This document shows positions 63,290 to 64,000 of a DNA stretch of 64,000 nt, piece by piece. Both the position numbers and the translations under genes were made by a program. Within the stretch, counting starts at the first letter, position 1; every line of letters starts with the position of its first letter. The DNA is from Sabellastarte sp. h YS-2021 (lineage: Eukaryota > Annelida > Polychaeta > Sabellida > Sabellidae), in NCBI GenBank assembly GCA_964017235.1, contig OZ024928.1, forward strand, positions 81,091,566 to 81,155,565. Direction: 5' to 3'. The notes below the pieces were generated by a model. That model did no database searches and was not told the DNA's origin. It worked only from the letters and a program-made list of their open reading frames with translations.

Positions 63290-64000
63290 GCTGCTCTGCA
63301 GATTTACCTGAAGATAAAAAATTTCGTCGAAATTGCTCTATGTAGCACGGTTTTCGAAATATTAGCATTTTTGTGTTTTGCAATTTTTGCGCAAAAATTC
63401 GAAAATTCAAAATGGCCGCCATTTTTGGCAAGACAAAATTTTTTTGAAAATTGGCATGGCTACTCTGCAGAGATACCCTGTGGGTCAAAAATTTCGTCGA
63501 AATCGCTCTATCTAGCACGGTTTTCGAGATATAAGCATTTTTATGTTTTGCAATTTTTGCGAAAAATTCGAAAATTCAAAATGGCCGCCATTTTTGGCGA
63601 GACAAAATTTTTTGAAAATTGGCATGGCTACTCGGCAGATATACCCTGTGGGTCAAAAATTTCGTCGAAATCGCTCTATCTTGCAGGGTTTTCGAGATAT
63701 AAGCATTTTTATGTTTTGCAATTTTTGCGAAAAATTCGAAAATTCAAAATGGCCGCCATTTTGGGCGAGACAAAAATTTTTTCAAAATTGGGATAACTAC
63801 TCTGCAGAGATACCCAGTGGGTCAAAAATTTCGTCGAAATCGCTCTATCTAGCACGGTTTTTGAGATATAAGCATTTTTGTGTTTTGCAATTTTTGCAAA
63901 AATTTCGAAAATTCAAAATGGCCGCCATTTTTGGCGAGACAAAATTTTTTTGAAAATTGGGAAAAGTACTCCGCAGAGATATCCAGCGGGTGAAAAATTT
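63290..64000 (-). repeat. Array A, at least four monomers in reverse orientation, continuing past the window
   Basis: TCGAAATCGCTCTATCTAGC or variants recur at about 63330, 63499, 63668 and 63836 (169 bp), with AAAATGGCCGCCATTTTTGG. Frames of up to 141 codons on the + strand are repeat translations that echo with the monomer. Confidence 0.9.

Larger units (their letters stand above)
61319..64000 (-). mobile_element. Composite hairpin-headed satellite element, right copy (runs off the window)
   Basis: On the - strand the 3' end is GGGACGCTT (61362-61370), hairpin GTTTTTGC-tat-GCAAAAAC (61342-61360) and CTCTAG followed by TTTATAATTGG of a D monomer. Upstream of it on the element's own strand are an A-like segment (61440-61790), array B (61790-63290) and array A (63290-64000). 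The order and the A/B junction match the left copy at 1033-15133. The 5' head would lie beyond 64000. Confidence 0.7.

Noticed and set aside
63371..63953. Open frames of 136-141 codons on the + strand
   Set aside because: The peptides repeat with the 169-bp A monomer and are matched by similar frames in the A array at 1395-1898; they are translations of a satellite.
1033..64000. A giant palindrome or segmental inverted duplication spanning the window
   Set aside because: Only the A+B composite is shared in opposite orientation; the interior is not symmetrical, so two insertions explain it better.

Overview
The window is animal nuclear DNA: one split protein-coding gene buried in AT-rich repeats. 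The gene is an otubain-type deubiquitinase (OTUB1-like). Eight GT-AG exons on the + strand between 20673 and 36236 give 247 residues, including the Asp-Gly-Asn-Cys and Gly-His-Tyr-Asp catalytic motifs and the natural stop. The first coding exon, expected to hold about 24 residues, was not found. No prokaryotic, organellar, tRNA, rRNA or CRISPR feature is present. The mix of DIRS retrotransposons, a tRNA-derived SINE and hairpin-headed elements carrying minisatellites suggests a marine invertebrate, most likely a lophotrochozoan such as a mollusc. That placement is an inference.

Three DIRS-type tyrosine-recombinase retrotransposons are visible. Element 1 (25694-31770) lies in the large fourth intron seen here and is heavily mutated. 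Element 2 (37247-43497) lies just 3' of the otubain stop codon and is nearly complete. It has gag, RT-RNase H, tyrosine recombinase, split inverted terminal repeats and an internal complementary region, but each of the three reading frames is broken at least once. Element 3 (59255-60922, - strand) is a 5'-truncated relative of element 2 with an open recombinase frame. Elements 1 and 2 belong to different families but share an architecture, including an A-then-G purine tract between recombinase and internal complementary region.

Most of the remainder is tandem arrays with 130-170 bp monomers, named here A (about 170 bp, and related 135-150 bp forms), B (133 bp), C (about 150-160 bp), D (147 bp), E (about 157 bp), F (137-147 bp) and G (about 155 bp). 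Several follow a 'head' that starts with a short strong palindrome. One family has a matching 3' end: GGGACGCTT, a GTTTTTG-nnnn-CAAAAAC hairpin, then CTAG or TTAG. The copy at 9309-14653 interrupts a B monomer exactly, without target duplication, which fixes its ends and points to a Helitron/Helentron-like element. Two smaller DNA elements are nested in it: a TIR element (11414-12841) and a MULE-like MITE with a 9-bp target duplication (13615-14437).

Layout: 1-1028 plain; 1033-15133 a large A+B composite with nested insertions; 15141-19870 C, A-like and F material; 20673-36236 otubain gene with two SINEs, an A-like array and a hairpin-headed element split by DIRS element 1; 37247-43497 DIRS element 2; 44810-46665 F elements; 47390-52370 D, A-like and unassigned DNA; 52500-55741 F elements; 55880-59254 D and A arrays; 59255-60922 DIRS element 3; 61330-64000 an inverted copy of the A+B composite running off the end.
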